From a virus, in IMG/VR virus record IMGVR_UViG_3300031753_000004, positions 1-64,000 of that record: 64,000 bases of DNA; one strand, written 5' to 3'. The notes beneath the pieces were generated by a model. It was given only the letters and a program-made list of their open reading frames with translations. It ran no database searches and was not told where the DNA came from. Below are positions 45,671-53,715 of this stretch, piece by piece. Position 1 is the first letter of the stretch. Each line of letters begins with the position of its first letter. Made by a program: the position numbers and the translations under genes.

Positions 45671-47647
45671 CTACTCCAGCTTAGGTTTCGCTCCCGGCTT
45701 AGGTGGCGGCTGACCAGGCTTTGGCATTCCCCCGCCTGGCGGCGCTATGATCGGCGGTGCCGGCGGAGGCTTAGGCGTTGCCGGATGCCCTAGCTCTCCA
45801 GGCGGAGGCATGGTCATGGTATCCTCGGCGTCCTTGGCCGCATCGGTGATGGCATCCGCCTCTTCCTCATCGTAACCTGCTTCTCTGGTCCACATGTCCT
45901 TAACGGGCAGTACAGATTCCGCATTTGTGGAGACGTAAGCGCCGATCGCCTGCATGCGCTGGAGGAATATACCAGCCCGGTCCTTGTCGCTCAAGCTATC
46001 GAGGTCGGGCCATTCGATCGAATACCCCTCGGGCTCCGGCAGCACGCCCATGCTGATGAGCCGGTCCACGAACGGCACAATGATGCGCGGCGTAATGTAC
46101 CCACGCTGCCGCTCGCGCAGGCGGTCGTTCCAGCTACTGTCGTCCTGGGACGATGCCAACTCCCCGCGTTCGCTTCCCTTAAACACCCGAATGGGTATGC
46201 CCAACTGAATGCAAATGGCCTCAATCTGAATGTTGATATGCGGTGTCGGGTCGGGGACCGTCGGGGCAATCGTCTTGGCCGACATGCCCGAGAGAACCAG
46301 AAACCGCTGGAGGCCGTTCTGGTAATTCTCGATCATGTCCTGGAGGTTTTGCTTGGGGATATTGACATCCCCGCCAAGCTCAGGGTGAGTCTCCAGGCTT
46401 ATGCCCGTGACGCAGGCTTTCCAGTATCCCTCAGCGGCACCACCACGGATCTTGCGTATGTCTAGTAGCGCGTTGAGCACTGGGCGCATTCGCGGAACGC
46501 CAAAGATCTCACTTGACCCGAGATTATCTGCGAGATGGATAACCCTCGACCAGTGAACGCGCACCGTAGCCAGAGGTAGTCCGATGCCACTGTGCTGCTC
46601 ACGAGGGTCATTGAGAGTAATGCGGTAAATAACCGGCATACCGAAGCGGGGATTGCGTGCATTGGCTTCATACTGCACCACCTGGACCAAGGATTCATCG
46701 AATGCACGCAGGTAGATGAGTTTCCGCTCTTGACCGGCCGGCTTCTCGCTTGGATACTCCGAAGGCCCGAACTGGACTCCGGTGTACTGCGCGTCGGTCC
46801 CCTGCATGCCAAGCTGATCGGAGAAGTCGCTGCCGAGGTCTGCGGCCGAGGTCTTGAAGAGGTTGACCGTCGGCTCCACGTCGGCAACCGCCGTGCCCTG
46901 GTCGTCGTCTTCCTTGGGCTTCCGGCGTCTTGGCCGGTTGGGATTGGTGAGTCCGTTTACGGCGAGCCACGCCTCGTCCGGGTTCATGTCAACGAACAGC
47001 TCGCCCTTGCGATTGGTGGTTATCTCCGGGCTGGGGATGGAGCGGCAGAGGTGCTTGATGTGAGAGTCTACGTTGGCGTTGCCCGTAAGTCTCGGAGATA
47101 GAGCAGAAACACCGTCTGCCGGTTGATCGAAGGCAAGACCATCGTCGATACCGATAAGTAGAACACCATAATGCCCAAGTCCAGAAAGAATGTCAGCCCG
47201 TCGAAGATGCTCCCAGACCGGCGAGCCCTCTTCATCCTGATACCACGACTGCGCCCCTCGGAGTGTCTTGCTGAGTCCATCCCACCCCTCCTCGAATGGA
47301 GTTATCTTTTCTGGATCTTCATCCTCATACACCAGCGGCGTAACCTGCCAACTCTCTTTGGGCAGGCATTGCACCACGCGGCAGGCGATTGGCTCGCGGT
47401 CGTATAGTCTGCGGTAGTAGTCCGGGTCGATGAGCGTGGTGCCTATCCCCGTCTCCATATCGGGGTAGCCGCACTCATCGTCTATGTTCCGGCGCGGATC
47501 GAAGAAGCGGCGGAACACCTCCCGGTTGAGGAGCGTGATTTGCTCGGATTGGTTGGCGACGATATTGGCCGTGAGCGGGTCCATGAGGCCCGCGTATAGG
47601 CCGTGTCCGTTGTGGCCGTTGGTGGATAGTCTAGTTCGGCTTACCAT
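45671..47647 (-). CDS. portal protein (DUF1073-like)
   Basis: A 658-residue protein; AGAGGTG precedes the ATG at 47647. Elements of the DUF1073 portal family: RRLYDREPIACRVVQCLPKESW (residues about 78-100), GLPLATVRVHWSRVIHL, LSGMSAKTIAP, and a C-terminal GIPIRVFKGSERGELASSQDD. The tail is Pro/Gly-rich. It forms the DNA entry ring at one capsid vertex. Its place between TerL and MuF is normal. Confidence 0.85.
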   Translation of the reverse strand: MVSRTRLSTNGHNGHGLYAGLMDPLTANIVANQSEQITLLNREVFRRFFDPRRNIDDECGYPDMETGIGTTLIDPDYYRRLYDREPIACRVVQCLPKESWQVTPLVYEDEDPEKITPFEEGWDGLSKTLRGAQSWYQDEEGSPVWEHLRRADILSGLGHYGVLLIGIDDGLAFDQPADGVSALSPRLTGNANVDSHIKHLCRSIPSPEITTNRKGELFVDMNPDEAWLAVNGLTNPNRPRRRKPKEDDDQGTAVADVEPTVNLFKTSAADLGSDFSDQLGMQGTDAQYTGVQFGPSEYPSEKPAGQERKLIYLRAFDESLVQVVQYEANARNPRFGMPVIYRITLNDPREQHSGIGLPLATVRVHWSRVIHLADNLGSSEIFGVPRMRPVLNALLDIRKIRGGAAEGYWKACVTGISLETHPELGGDVNIPKQNLQDMIENYQNGLQRFLVLSGMSAKTIAPTVPDPTPHINIQIEAICIQLGIPIRVFKGSERGELASSQDDSSWNDRLRERQRGYITPRIIVPFVDRLISMGVLPEPEGYSIEWPDLDSLSDKDRAGIFLQRMQAIGAYVSTNAESVLPVKDMWTREAGYDEEEADAITDAAKDAEDTMTMPPPGELGHPATPKPPPAPPIIAPPGGGMPKPGQPPPKPGAKPKLE

Positions 47648-47677
47648 CACCTCTTTCGCTTCCTAGATCCCCTCTTG

Positions 47678-47941
47678 CTACTTTTTCTCCACCCACCGTT
47701 CCAGCTCGCATGTGATCCGCATTATCTCAACCGCTATGGACTCTGGGCACTCTTCCCTCGAAATTCTCTCGATAAGCACTTGTAGGCAAGCAGCAGCGCC
47801 AGTATAGAAAGGCCCCTCCGATACCTTACGAATCAGCGGTCTGATCAAGAAGTTAAACCGGCCGACTGTCTGATCTAACTTCTCTGTCAGCGCCGTATTA
47901 TGCGGATCGTTCTTCATGCGCTCCAGTACATCCACTGCCAT
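47678..47941 (-). CDS. small helical protein
   Basis: An 87-residue, helical protein (AVDVLERMKNDPHNTALTEK; CPESIAVEIMRITCELERWVEK). I chose the ATG at MAVDVLERM; the frame overlaps its upstream neighbour by 44 bp even so. Not recognised. Confidence 0.55.
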   Translation of the reverse strand: MAVDVLERMKNDPHNTALTEKLDQTVGRFNFLIRPLIRKVSEGPFYTGAAACLQVLIERISREECPESIAVEIMRITCELERWVEKK

Positions 47942-48413
47942 CGCCAATCTCCTTAATCTTCGCCTCGCACTCCGCCACATCGTCGTCCAGGAACTTCAGC
48001 CTCTCCCGTAGTGCCGTTGGGTCAACATCCGCAGGCACGGACGGCCCGAACGGTTGCCCATTGTCGTCCACCGGCTGCACCCTATGCTGAAGCGGCGCGC
48101 CACGGCCGTACTGGTTCTCATCGATCCACTTCACCATATTCAATATCCGCTCCGCCTCGGCTCTCACCGTGATTTTCCGCAGCCGCCAGTACCACGTAGT
48201 GATGCGCCTCAACTCCGCCTCGTCGGTCGGTGGCGGCCACTCAGGGCCTTCATACCTACGGTCGCTGTAGGTCCAGCCATCGGGGAACAAGAGCCGGCCC
48301 TCGAATGGAACCGGGTCGCCGTGCTCCTCGCAGAACTTGAGGAAGTAAGCGCGCCAGTCCAGGTTGATGGTCAGGATGGGCAACACTGGTTTGTCGGGAC
48401 GGATATCAGGCAT
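47898..48413 (-). CDS. hypothetical protein
   Basis: A 171-residue protein from the ATG at MPDIRPDKPV. DWRAYFLKFCEEHGDPVPFEGRLLFPDGW and an EGPEWPPPTDEAELRRITTWYWRL segment suggest an alpha/beta fold. The C-terminal 40 residues are helical (ALRERLKFLDDDVAECEAKI). This kind of protein often appears next to portal genes as a product of unknown function. Confidence 0.6.
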   Translation of the reverse strand: MPDIRPDKPVLPILTINLDWRAYFLKFCEEHGDPVPFEGRLLFPDGWTYSDRRYEGPEWPPPTDEAELRRITTWYWRLRKITVRAEAERILNMVKWIDENQYGRGAPLQHRVQPVDDNGQPFGPSVPADVDPTALRERLKFLDDDVAECEAKIKEIGDGSGCTGAHEERSA

Positions 48414-48627
48414 CTTCTTTCGGCTGTATCTCGAACTGGTGCGAAACTTCATACACCGTCTTGCGCAACCTCAGCACTTCCAAAATTCTTACCCCCCACC
48501 GCTTGGGCAGTATCCAGCTACGCACATACTTAACCCGACCCGGCTCAATAGGCTTGTTGATATAGTCCAAGACGCGCTTGTCCTCAATCTCATTGAGCCT
48601 CTTAACAAATCGTTCTTCTAGACTCAT
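48406..48627 (-). CDS. small basic protein
   Basis: A 73-residue basic protein (LEERFVKRLNEIEDKRVLDYINKP; WILPKRWGVRILEVLRLRKT). No membrane segment. Short overlap with both neighbours. Not recognised. Confidence 0.55.
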   Translation of the reverse strand: MSLEERFVKRLNEIEDKRVLDYINKPIEPGRVKYVRSWILPKRWGVRILEVLRLRKTVYEVSHQFEIQPKEDA

Positions 48628-48989
48628 TTCTTGGAACTCCGGTGTTTCCGCCTCCCAAAGTACATGGCCAGAACATTTGCGGGGCCGACAATATCTCCAG
48701 AGGTCATGTGCTGGATGGTCGGCGTACTGTCATAGTTATCCGCATTAAAGGTGACTATGCCATCAGCTATTGCCGTCTCAATGATGTTACGAACCATCTG
48801 CTCTATCGACACGTCGCCGGCCTCTAGCTCTTTCGCGTAGCGTGCCTGCCTTTCTTGGTACTCAGCGTATTCTCGCACCTCACGCGCCTCATCGGACTCC
48901 ATCATAGATCCCCTTTCGCATTTCCAATTGCTCGTATAGTCCTCCGCCTCCAGCATCGGGTCGCACAACCGTCCGTGGTGGTCGATCAT
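48624..48989 (-). CDS. hypothetical protein
   Basis: A 121-residue protein from the ATG at MIDHHGRLCDP (a later MMESDEAREV is possible). Acidic, helical centre (AREVREYAEYQERQARYAKE), then VSIEQMVRNIIETAIADGIV, and a basic C-terminal end. ATGA overlap with its downstream neighbour. Not recognised. Confidence 0.55.
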   Translation of the reverse strand: MIDHHGRLCDPMLEAEDYTSNWKCERGSMMESDEAREVREYAEYQERQARYAKELEAGDVSIEQMVRNIIETAIADGIVTFNADNYDSTPTIQHMTSGDIVGPANVLAMYFGRRKHRSSKK

Positions 48990-48996
48990 GTTTCTC

Positions 48997-49182
48997 TCAC
49001 TGGCCACATCCCTCGTCTTGGACGCTGTGAAAGTTGCCATCGCTTTCCTTCTTGTAGCGCCCTTTCATCCACATGCCATCGATCACCTTTTCGATAATCC
49101 AGACATCCCCCTCGTTCAAGGTTCTGACGGTATCCTCACCGACTTCTGCCCCATCCAAGGGACCACCAACGTATTCAGCCAT
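48997..49182 (-). CDS. small hypothetical protein
   Basis: A 61-residue protein starting AEYVGGPLDGAEVGED, a pattern common in small phage proteins of unknown function ('yvGGPlDGa' motif), then a beta hairpin-like VWIIEKVIDGMWMKGRY. Not further recognised. Confidence 0.6.
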   Translation of the reverse strand: MAEYVGGPLDGAEVGEDTVRTLNEGDVWIIEKVIDGMWMKGRYKKESDGNFHSVQDEGCGQ

Positions 49183-49191
49183 AACCGTCTC

Positions 49192-50127
49192 TCACAGAAG
49201 CGGCGGGCGGTCACGCCAGGATTCTGGCTTATGATCTGCCGCGTCCGGCGTGAACGTAGGCAGGTCAACTACGAAGCTACTTCCGCAGTTCGGCACTGGC
49301 TCCAGCAGGTTGTAGTGGTACAGCCCACCACCGATATCCACCATCTCGCACCTGCACAGAACCCTGGTCTTGTCTTCCCGCTCAACCCAGATGTTTCCTT
49401 TGACTTTCTTAGGCTGATCTGGACGATCAAGACTAGGAAAACCAGTGGGCCAATCACAACAGACAACCGCTTCGCCTGGATCGGTCATCTCCTGCTCTGC
49501 TAGTGGCACCCGCTTAACGACTGAGCCTACAATGCCCGACGGCCAGGACCTCTTGGACAGACAGGCACCACAGGTAACATGGCTAGGTATCGTGGTGGTT
49601 GCCTGGTTCGCTAAATCGGCCCCACACAGCGCTATGAAAGGTCGCTCGGCGTAGTGGACTAGCTCATCAGGTTCTGACTCGTCGCACACCTCCATCTTGC
49701 CGATGACAGACTCCCAAGCTTCATCGAATGATGGCGGAAGATCGGGGAGCCCCACGCTGATGAACGGTCCTGCGATAATCGCTTCGCCTGGATCGGTCAT
49801 CTCTTGGCGCTCCAGAAGCCTCTTAGCTCCCGCGTCTATATCAAAGCAATGGAACTTAACCATCGCTAGAGAGAACGTCTTGTCGGTTGACAGCATCACC
49901 ACAGCGAACGTCCCGGTTGCTTCCTCTCTAGTCAACTCAAGCCTGAAGAAACCATTCTGGTCTCCTACTGGCTTGTTGCGAGCTGGAGCCCACCGATCTT
50001 TGCCGCGAATGATCCAGGCCAGCGCCTCTCCCAAATACGGCTCCCTCTTCCAGCCTGTTTCTGGACTAATCTTGAAAAACTCACAGTACACCGATTGCCC
50101 GACTGCACCTTGCTTAAGATGGATCAT
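49192..50127 (-). CDS. two-part hypothetical protein with internal repeat
   Basis: A 311-residue protein. The peptide EMTDPGEA occurs twice, near residues 108 and 216 (RQEMTDPGEAII and EQEMTDPGEAVV), marking a possible partial duplication. The N-terminal 100 residues form a beta-rich domain (EFFKISPETGWKREPYLGEALAW; GTFAVVMLSTDKTF). Cys pairs (CGADLAN and CGACLS) near 170 may bind zinc. It lies between TerL-proximal small genes. Function unknown. Confidence 0.6.
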   Translation of the reverse strand: MIHLKQGAVGQSVYCEFFKISPETGWKREPYLGEALAWIIRGKDRWAPARNKPVGDQNGFFRLELTREEATGTFAVVMLSTDKTFSLAMVKFHCFDIDAGAKRLLERQEMTDPGEAIIAGPFISVGLPDLPPSFDEAWESVIGKMEVCDESEPDELVHYAERPFIALCGADLANQATTTIPSHVTCGACLSKRSWPSGIVGSVVKRVPLAEQEMTDPGEAVVCCDWPTGFPSLDRPDQPKKVKGNIWVEREDKTRVLCRCEMVDIGGGLYHYNLLEPVPNCGSSFVVDLPTFTPDAADHKPESWRDRPPLL

Positions 50128-50131
50128 CTCC

Positions 50132-50398
50132 CTACCTCCTGCTCACCTCGAACGGACACAGATTCCTCTCCACTTCGTCAATCTTCTCATACGTCTCAGC
50201 GCGCCAGGCATCGACCGTAGGATAATCCGGTGGATAGTCGTGGGTGATCGCCCCGCACAGGACGCATTTGAACGTCCGATGCACTTCGTTGGGCTTCCGA
50301 TACCAGATGTGGTCCTTGCGGTCGGGGCGCTTTGTTCTGGGAGTCTGGTAGCCCATGTTGCCTCCGGCGATGAGGACGATTTGAGCGTTGTCGGGCAT
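50132..50398 (-). CDS. small protein with CxxC zinc knuckle
   Basis: An 88-residue protein from the ATG at MPDNAQIVLIAGG. A CVLCG motif lies near residue 45 and a single Cys near the end. Basic middle (RKDHIWYRKPNEVHRTFK) and DAWRAETYEKIDEVERN helix. Not recognised. Confidence 0.55.
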   Translation of the reverse strand: MPDNAQIVLIAGGNMGYQTPRTKRPDRKDHIWYRKPNEVHRTFKCVLCGAITHDYPPDYPTVDAWRAETYEKIDEVERNLCPFEVSRR

Positions 50399-50409
50399 GG
50401 TTAGATCCC

Positions 50410-50610
50410 CTACCTGATAGGCACAGTTTCTCCAGCAACTATGTGAAAGCACTCGTCCCAATAGCCGCTAGAGTCTATGTCCATGCTGTTGCGTTTAGCC
50501 AGATCCTTGACGCCCGCTCGCGCCTCCTCCAGGGTATCGAACTGCTCAAAGCCGTTTGAATGATCGCCATCGCTGCATGAACCAAAGTCATGGTAGAGGA
50601 AATACTTCAT
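50410..50610 (-). CDS. small hypothetical protein
   Basis: A 66-residue acidic protein from the ATG at MKYFLYHDFG, which overlaps the TerL stop as ATGA. FEQFDTLEEARAGVKDLAKR suggests one helix in a small alpha/beta fold. Unknown. Confidence 0.6.
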   Translation of the reverse strand: MKYFLYHDFGSCSDGDHSNGFEQFDTLEEARAGVKDLAKRNSMDIDSSGYWDECFHIVAGETVPIR

Positions 50611-52190
50611 ATGGCCGCTCCAGCATAAGACACGATGGGCTTGTGGTTCATGGCGAAGCAAGCCAAAACCAAACTGTCAGCTTCGTCAGGCGATGCGCCA
50701 ATCAACTCCACCAGCGTCTTCTGCTTCGTCTCCTCCTGACCTGGCTTCCTGTGCTTCGGAGGCAGCATGATCCGCCCATTCTCGTCGTACTGCTTCAGGA
50801 TCTTCGATAGCTGATGCCGGAGCCGCTTGTAGACTTCCCCTCGATGCGGCCCGGGGATCGCAAAGCCGTGGCCATGCGTCGGGTCCAAGAGAAGCGATAG
50901 TTCATGAAACATCTGCGCCCTGCGGTTCACGTAGGCGTAGCGCTCCTCACGCACCTCACGCTTTTCCGGAAACAGCGTCTTGGCTCGTTTCACTTCCACG
51001 CTGATGGCTTCCCCGAAGGCCACCGTACGGACATTGTAGCCATGAAGCCGCATAGTGTCGGCGTGCTGCTTGCCGCCGCCCCCGCGATCTATCGCCACGT
51101 CCTCCGGCTTCACTCGGTGGCTCTGGATGAACGCTTTGAGAAACTTGACGACATCGGTAGTATCCGGAGTCAGATGGCTCTCCAGTTCGATTATGCCCCG
51201 ACCGTCTACGGCGCATTGCGATGAGTTGGCGCCACCCTCGCCGGGATCGACGCCTATGGCTTTGGCCACGCGCTTGGTGCGGTCCCGCAGTAGTTGCTCG
51301 TATAACTCATGCGCGCGGTCTAGCCACGCCGGGGGGAACAGATACAACTCCGGCCCCGTGTAGAACTGGGCATTGAGCGAGACGCACTTTTGCTTTTCGT
51401 CGTAGAGGACTAGGTCGCGTTGCAACGTGTGCCATGTTTTTATTCCTGGGATGATAACTTCCCCGGTGGGCTCCAGGCCGGCGGCTATCTGCGCGCGGGC
51501 GTACTTGACGTTTGGGGAGTCCTCGGCGGTGACGCGCAGCATCTTGCGAAAGTACTTGCCGCCTCGCTCGTCCTTGACATCACCGCCATCTATCCCTCGC
51601 CGGAAAAACGATTCGCACTGCCACGCATTGCCGAAGATAAGCAGCCTCTTGGCCCAAGGCACCACGATGGGATAATATCGATCCGGGATACTCGACGCCT
51701 CGTCCGCTACCCACAGCGTTCGTGGCACTCCATCGTTAGCCTCCTCTAGCGTGGGTGGCGCCGCGTGGTGGCCTCCCATCGAGGCTACCGTATCTTCAGA
51801 GGCCACCAGGCCGATGATGTAACTGGTCGAGCAGAGCTTGCCCTTGTAAACCTTGCGGATGTCTTGGTGATTCAACACCAACATGCCGCCTTGATCGACG
51901 GCCAGAGGGATTGTGCTTATCCGGATGAATTTGCTGATCTCTCCCCAGAGAACGCGCAGGTGAGCCTCTTTCGCCGACGTGGTCACTATGCGGCATGGCC
52001 AGCGCGTCAGGAAATACCAGAGAACAATAAACCCCGCCACGAAGTCCTTCCCCGCTTCGTTGGACGCGACCACATACGTCTCTACGTTGTCCTCGACCGA
52101 GTAGACGATGTCTTCCTGGTACGGCGCGAAGACTACGTCTGGCCAGAGGTAGTTCTTCAGCTCCAGGGGATCGTCGGGGAGGCTAAGCAT
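50607..52190 (-). CDS. terL: terminase large subunit
   Basis: A 527-residue protein with ATPase and nuclease halves. Walker A-like ASNEAGKDFVAG (residues about 41-52) deviates from GxxxxGKS/T in having GKD; Walker B is LWVADEASS (about 162-170), where DE supplies metal and catalytic base. The nuclease part contains AIGVDPGEGGAN, VAIDRGGGG and a late ASPDEADSLVLA with DE-D residues typical of RNase-H-fold terminases. It drives DNA packaging through the portal. Start overlaps the Tat-signal gene by 8 bp. Confidence 0.9.
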   Translation of the reverse strand: MLSLPDDPLELKNYLWPDVVFAPYQEDIVYSVEDNVETYVVASNEAGKDFVAGFIVLWYFLTRWPCRIVTTSAKEAHLRVLWGEISKFIRISTIPLAVDQGGMLVLNHQDIRKVYKGKLCSTSYIIGLVASEDTVASMGGHHAAPPTLEEANDGVPRTLWVADEASSIPDRYYPIVVPWAKRLLIFGNAWQCESFFRRGIDGGDVKDERGGKYFRKMLRVTAEDSPNVKYARAQIAAGLEPTGEVIIPGIKTWHTLQRDLVLYDEKQKCVSLNAQFYTGPELYLFPPAWLDRAHELYEQLLRDRTKRVAKAIGVDPGEGGANSSQCAVDGRGIIELESHLTPDTTDVVKFLKAFIQSHRVKPEDVAIDRGGGGKQHADTMRLHGYNVRTVAFGEAISVEVKRAKTLFPEKREVREERYAYVNRRAQMFHELSLLLDPTHGHGFAIPGPHRGEVYKRLRHQLSKILKQYDENGRIMLPPKHRKPGQEETKQKTLVELIGASPDEADSLVLACFAMNHKPIVSYAGAAI

Positions 52191-52446
52191 GTGTCGGAAC
52201 TACAACGAATATGTCAACGTCCCCGATCTTCATCTTGTCATTGACCGAAGCAACCTTTGTCATCTGGTCGTATTTAACAACCCTTCTGACTTGCTGCTTT
52301 CCGTCGATGGTGCAAATAAACCTCACGCCCACGTAGAAGTCATCTAGACTGGCCCTTGGCTGGTGCGTCAACCCCGCATACGACGCCAGCGGAGCCGCAC
52401 AGAGCAGCGCTAGGGGCCGTCGGAGGAAGTTTCGTCTGTTGAGCAT
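52183..52446 (-). CDS. small protein with twin-arginine signal
   Basis: An 87-residue protein. The N-terminus NRRNFLRRPLALLCAAPLAS carries an RR-x-F-L-R/K Tat motif followed by a hydrophobic stretch and Ala-rich cleavage region. The mature part (about 55 residues) is beta-like (FYVGVRFICTIDGKQQVRRV; KIGDVDIFVVVP). A good AAGGAGCACGAAGA leader. Export by Tat implies folding in the cytoplasm; role unknown. Confidence 0.65.
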   Translation of the reverse strand: MLNRRNFLRRPLALLCAAPLASYAGLTHQPRASLDDFYVGVRFICTIDGKQQVRRVVKYDQMTKVASVNDKMKIGDVDIFVVVPTHA

Positions 52447-52568
52447 TCTTCGTGCTCCTTCTCCAGGTATGCTTCATAATTCTCTTGGCATTCGTGGCAG
52501 TCCAACCAGTCATGCTCCCAATTGCCCCACCTTGAGCAAGCCCAACTCGGTACTTGGTTGTCAGGCAT
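52410..52568 (-). CDS. 52-residue Cys/Trp-rich protein
   Basis: ACAAGGAGCGTGA lies before the ATG (52568). Residues 8-28 read SWACSRWGNWEHDWLDCHEC, a possible zinc knuckle; the rest is acidic. It starts right after the upstream stop (TGA-ATG) and overlaps the Tat-signal gene by 37 bp in another frame. The strong leader and fit argue for a real gene. Confidence 0.6.
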   Translation of the reverse strand: MPDNQVPSWACSRWGNWEHDWLDCHECQENYEAYLEKEHEECSTDETSSDGP

Positions 52569-52880
52569 TCACGCTCCTTGTTTCACTTGCGGCAGCAGGC
52601 TCTCAAGCTGGGAGATATTGACCAGCAGATCCGGAATCAACTCTTTGGCGATGCCCAGCTTCTCCACAGTACTCGGCATGAGATAGCTGATCGCGCGACC
52701 ACCACTCTTCAAGGCCCAACCACGCTTGCGGCCGGCGTCAGTGATGATCTGCTTCACGTCTCTCGCTATCTGCACAGTCTGTTGAAACAGCCTCTCCACC
52801 TGCTCCTCAATCGTCGGCTGAGGCTCGGCCGGCTTCGGCTCCTCAACCACCGTCGCCGCCGACTTCTCTTGCTCATTCAT
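52569..52880 (-). CDS. small helical protein
   Basis: A 103-residue protein: Glu/Pro-rich N-terminus, then a long helix (EEQVERLFQQTVQIARDVKQIITDA), a basic GRKRGWALKSGGRAISYL, and a Leu-rich helical C-terminus (KELIPDLLVNISQLESLLPQ). Downstream of a 5' hairpin. Could be a small structural or regulatory protein. Not recognised. Confidence 0.55.
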   Translation of the reverse strand: MNEQEKSAATVVEEPKPAEPQPTIEEQVERLFQQTVQIARDVKQIITDAGRKRGWALKSGGRAISYLMPSTVEKLGIAKELIPDLLVNISQLESLLPQVKQGA

Positions 52881-52902
52881 CGTGTTCTCCCGTCGTTATA
52901 AA

Positions 52903-52949
52903 CCGAGCGGGTACTCCGCAAGCTCTCGGCCCTGCATTTCCCCGCTCGG
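52903..52949 (-). other. leader hairpin
   Basis: CCGAGCGGG/CCCGCTCGG, a perfect 9-bp inverted repeat with a 29-nt loop, about 23 nt upstream of the 52569-52880 start on the minus strand. Might control that gene's translation. Confidence 0.4.
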
Positions 52950-52961
52950 GACACCAAGAAA

Positions 52962-53084
52962 AAGCGGCTGGCCGGGCTTGAGTACCGGCTCCTTACGTAT
53001 TCATCCTACGTGGTGGTAACTCCCACACTATTCTCGGGGAGGTAAGGTCAACCAGTAGCGTGTCCTTCCACGCCGCAGCCGCTT
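52962..53084 (-). ncRNA. candidate multi-branched structured RNA
   Basis: A 123-nt gap between two minus-strand genes. Closing stem AAGCGGCTG/CAGCCGCTT (9 bp). Inside, on the minus strand, three further perfect hairpins: GCGTG-GAAGGA-CACGC, ACGTA-GGATGAA-TACGT and GCCGG-TACTCAAGC-CCGGC. The 3' arm runs into CTTTTTCTT, as in an intrinsic terminator. No ORF. Could be a small RNA with its own terminator or a leader regulating the downstream gene. Confidence 0.5.
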
Positions 53085-53087
53085 ATT

Positions 53088-53357
53088 TCATTCCCCCACC
53101 ACCAGCAGATTCACCGTATCCGTCACCAGCCCCGCCGAGGTTATGGTTATCACCGTCCCAACGAAAGTAGCTACCACCGCCGTCCTCTGATCGCAGCCGA
53201 TGAACGCCACCGCTTGCAGTTTGTGAAACGCGAACGGCCCTACCACGCTCACGTCTATGCTGTCTCCGCTGTTGACACCGACCAGGCGTAGGAGCATGGT
53301 CCTCTGCGCCCCGGCACCGTCCAGGTACAGGCTGCTAGCTGTGGTTATCGCTGCCAC
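53088..53357 (-). CDS. small beta-rich Val/Thr-rich protein
   Basis: An 89-residue protein, almost all beta (GAQRTMLLRLVGVNSGDS; TAVVATFVGTVITITSAGLV). Resembles small virion decoration or accessory proteins but has no clear family. ATG next to the upstream stop. Confidence 0.6.
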   Translation of the reverse strand: MAAITTASSLYLDGAGAQRTMLLRLVGVNSGDSIDVSVVGPFAFHKLQAVAFIGCDQRTAVVATFVGTVITITSAGLVTDTVNLLVVGE

Positions 53358-53358
53358 G

Positions 53359-53715
53359 TCATCTCCTGACCATCTCTAGGTCTTTTAGTGGTGGGTAGTT
53401 CTCCGGGTGCTCCTCGTCGTAGTCTTCAGGCTCTGGGTCGCGAACCTCTTCAGGTACTTTCAGTAATTCCTCAAGCGACCACTTGCAGACCGCAAGCTGC
53501 GCCTCGCTGAATCTGCCCCCGTAATCCAGAGCCCAGCTCTCTTCATCAAGGCACGCGCGTACGCATTCGTCTTCCCAGTTCTCATCTTCCCAGACAGCGT
53601 GGCTAGGGCCGTAGTGCAGTACGCTTTCGTCACCGCCTAGCTTTTCGACAGCAGCGTCGTAGATGTCCGCAACCGGCTTCGACCAACCCCAGTGACAGTA
53701 CCAGCAGATCCCCAT
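53359..53715 (-). CDS. small acidic protein with Cys pair
   Basis: A 118-residue protein; the ATG shares A with the TerS stop (TGATG). Starts with GICWYCHWGWSKPVADIYD, then helical acidic sequence (DEESWALDYGGRFSEAQLAV) and a Pro/Glu/Asp-rich tail. The CWYCHWG opening is one that I recall from phage hypothetical proteins. Function unknown. Confidence 0.6.
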   Translation of the reverse strand: MGICWYCHWGWSKPVADIYDAAVEKLGGDESVLHYGPSHAVWEDENWEDECVRACLDEESWALDYGGRFSEAQLAVCKWSLEELLKVPEEVRDPEPEDYDEEHPENYPPLKDLEMVRR

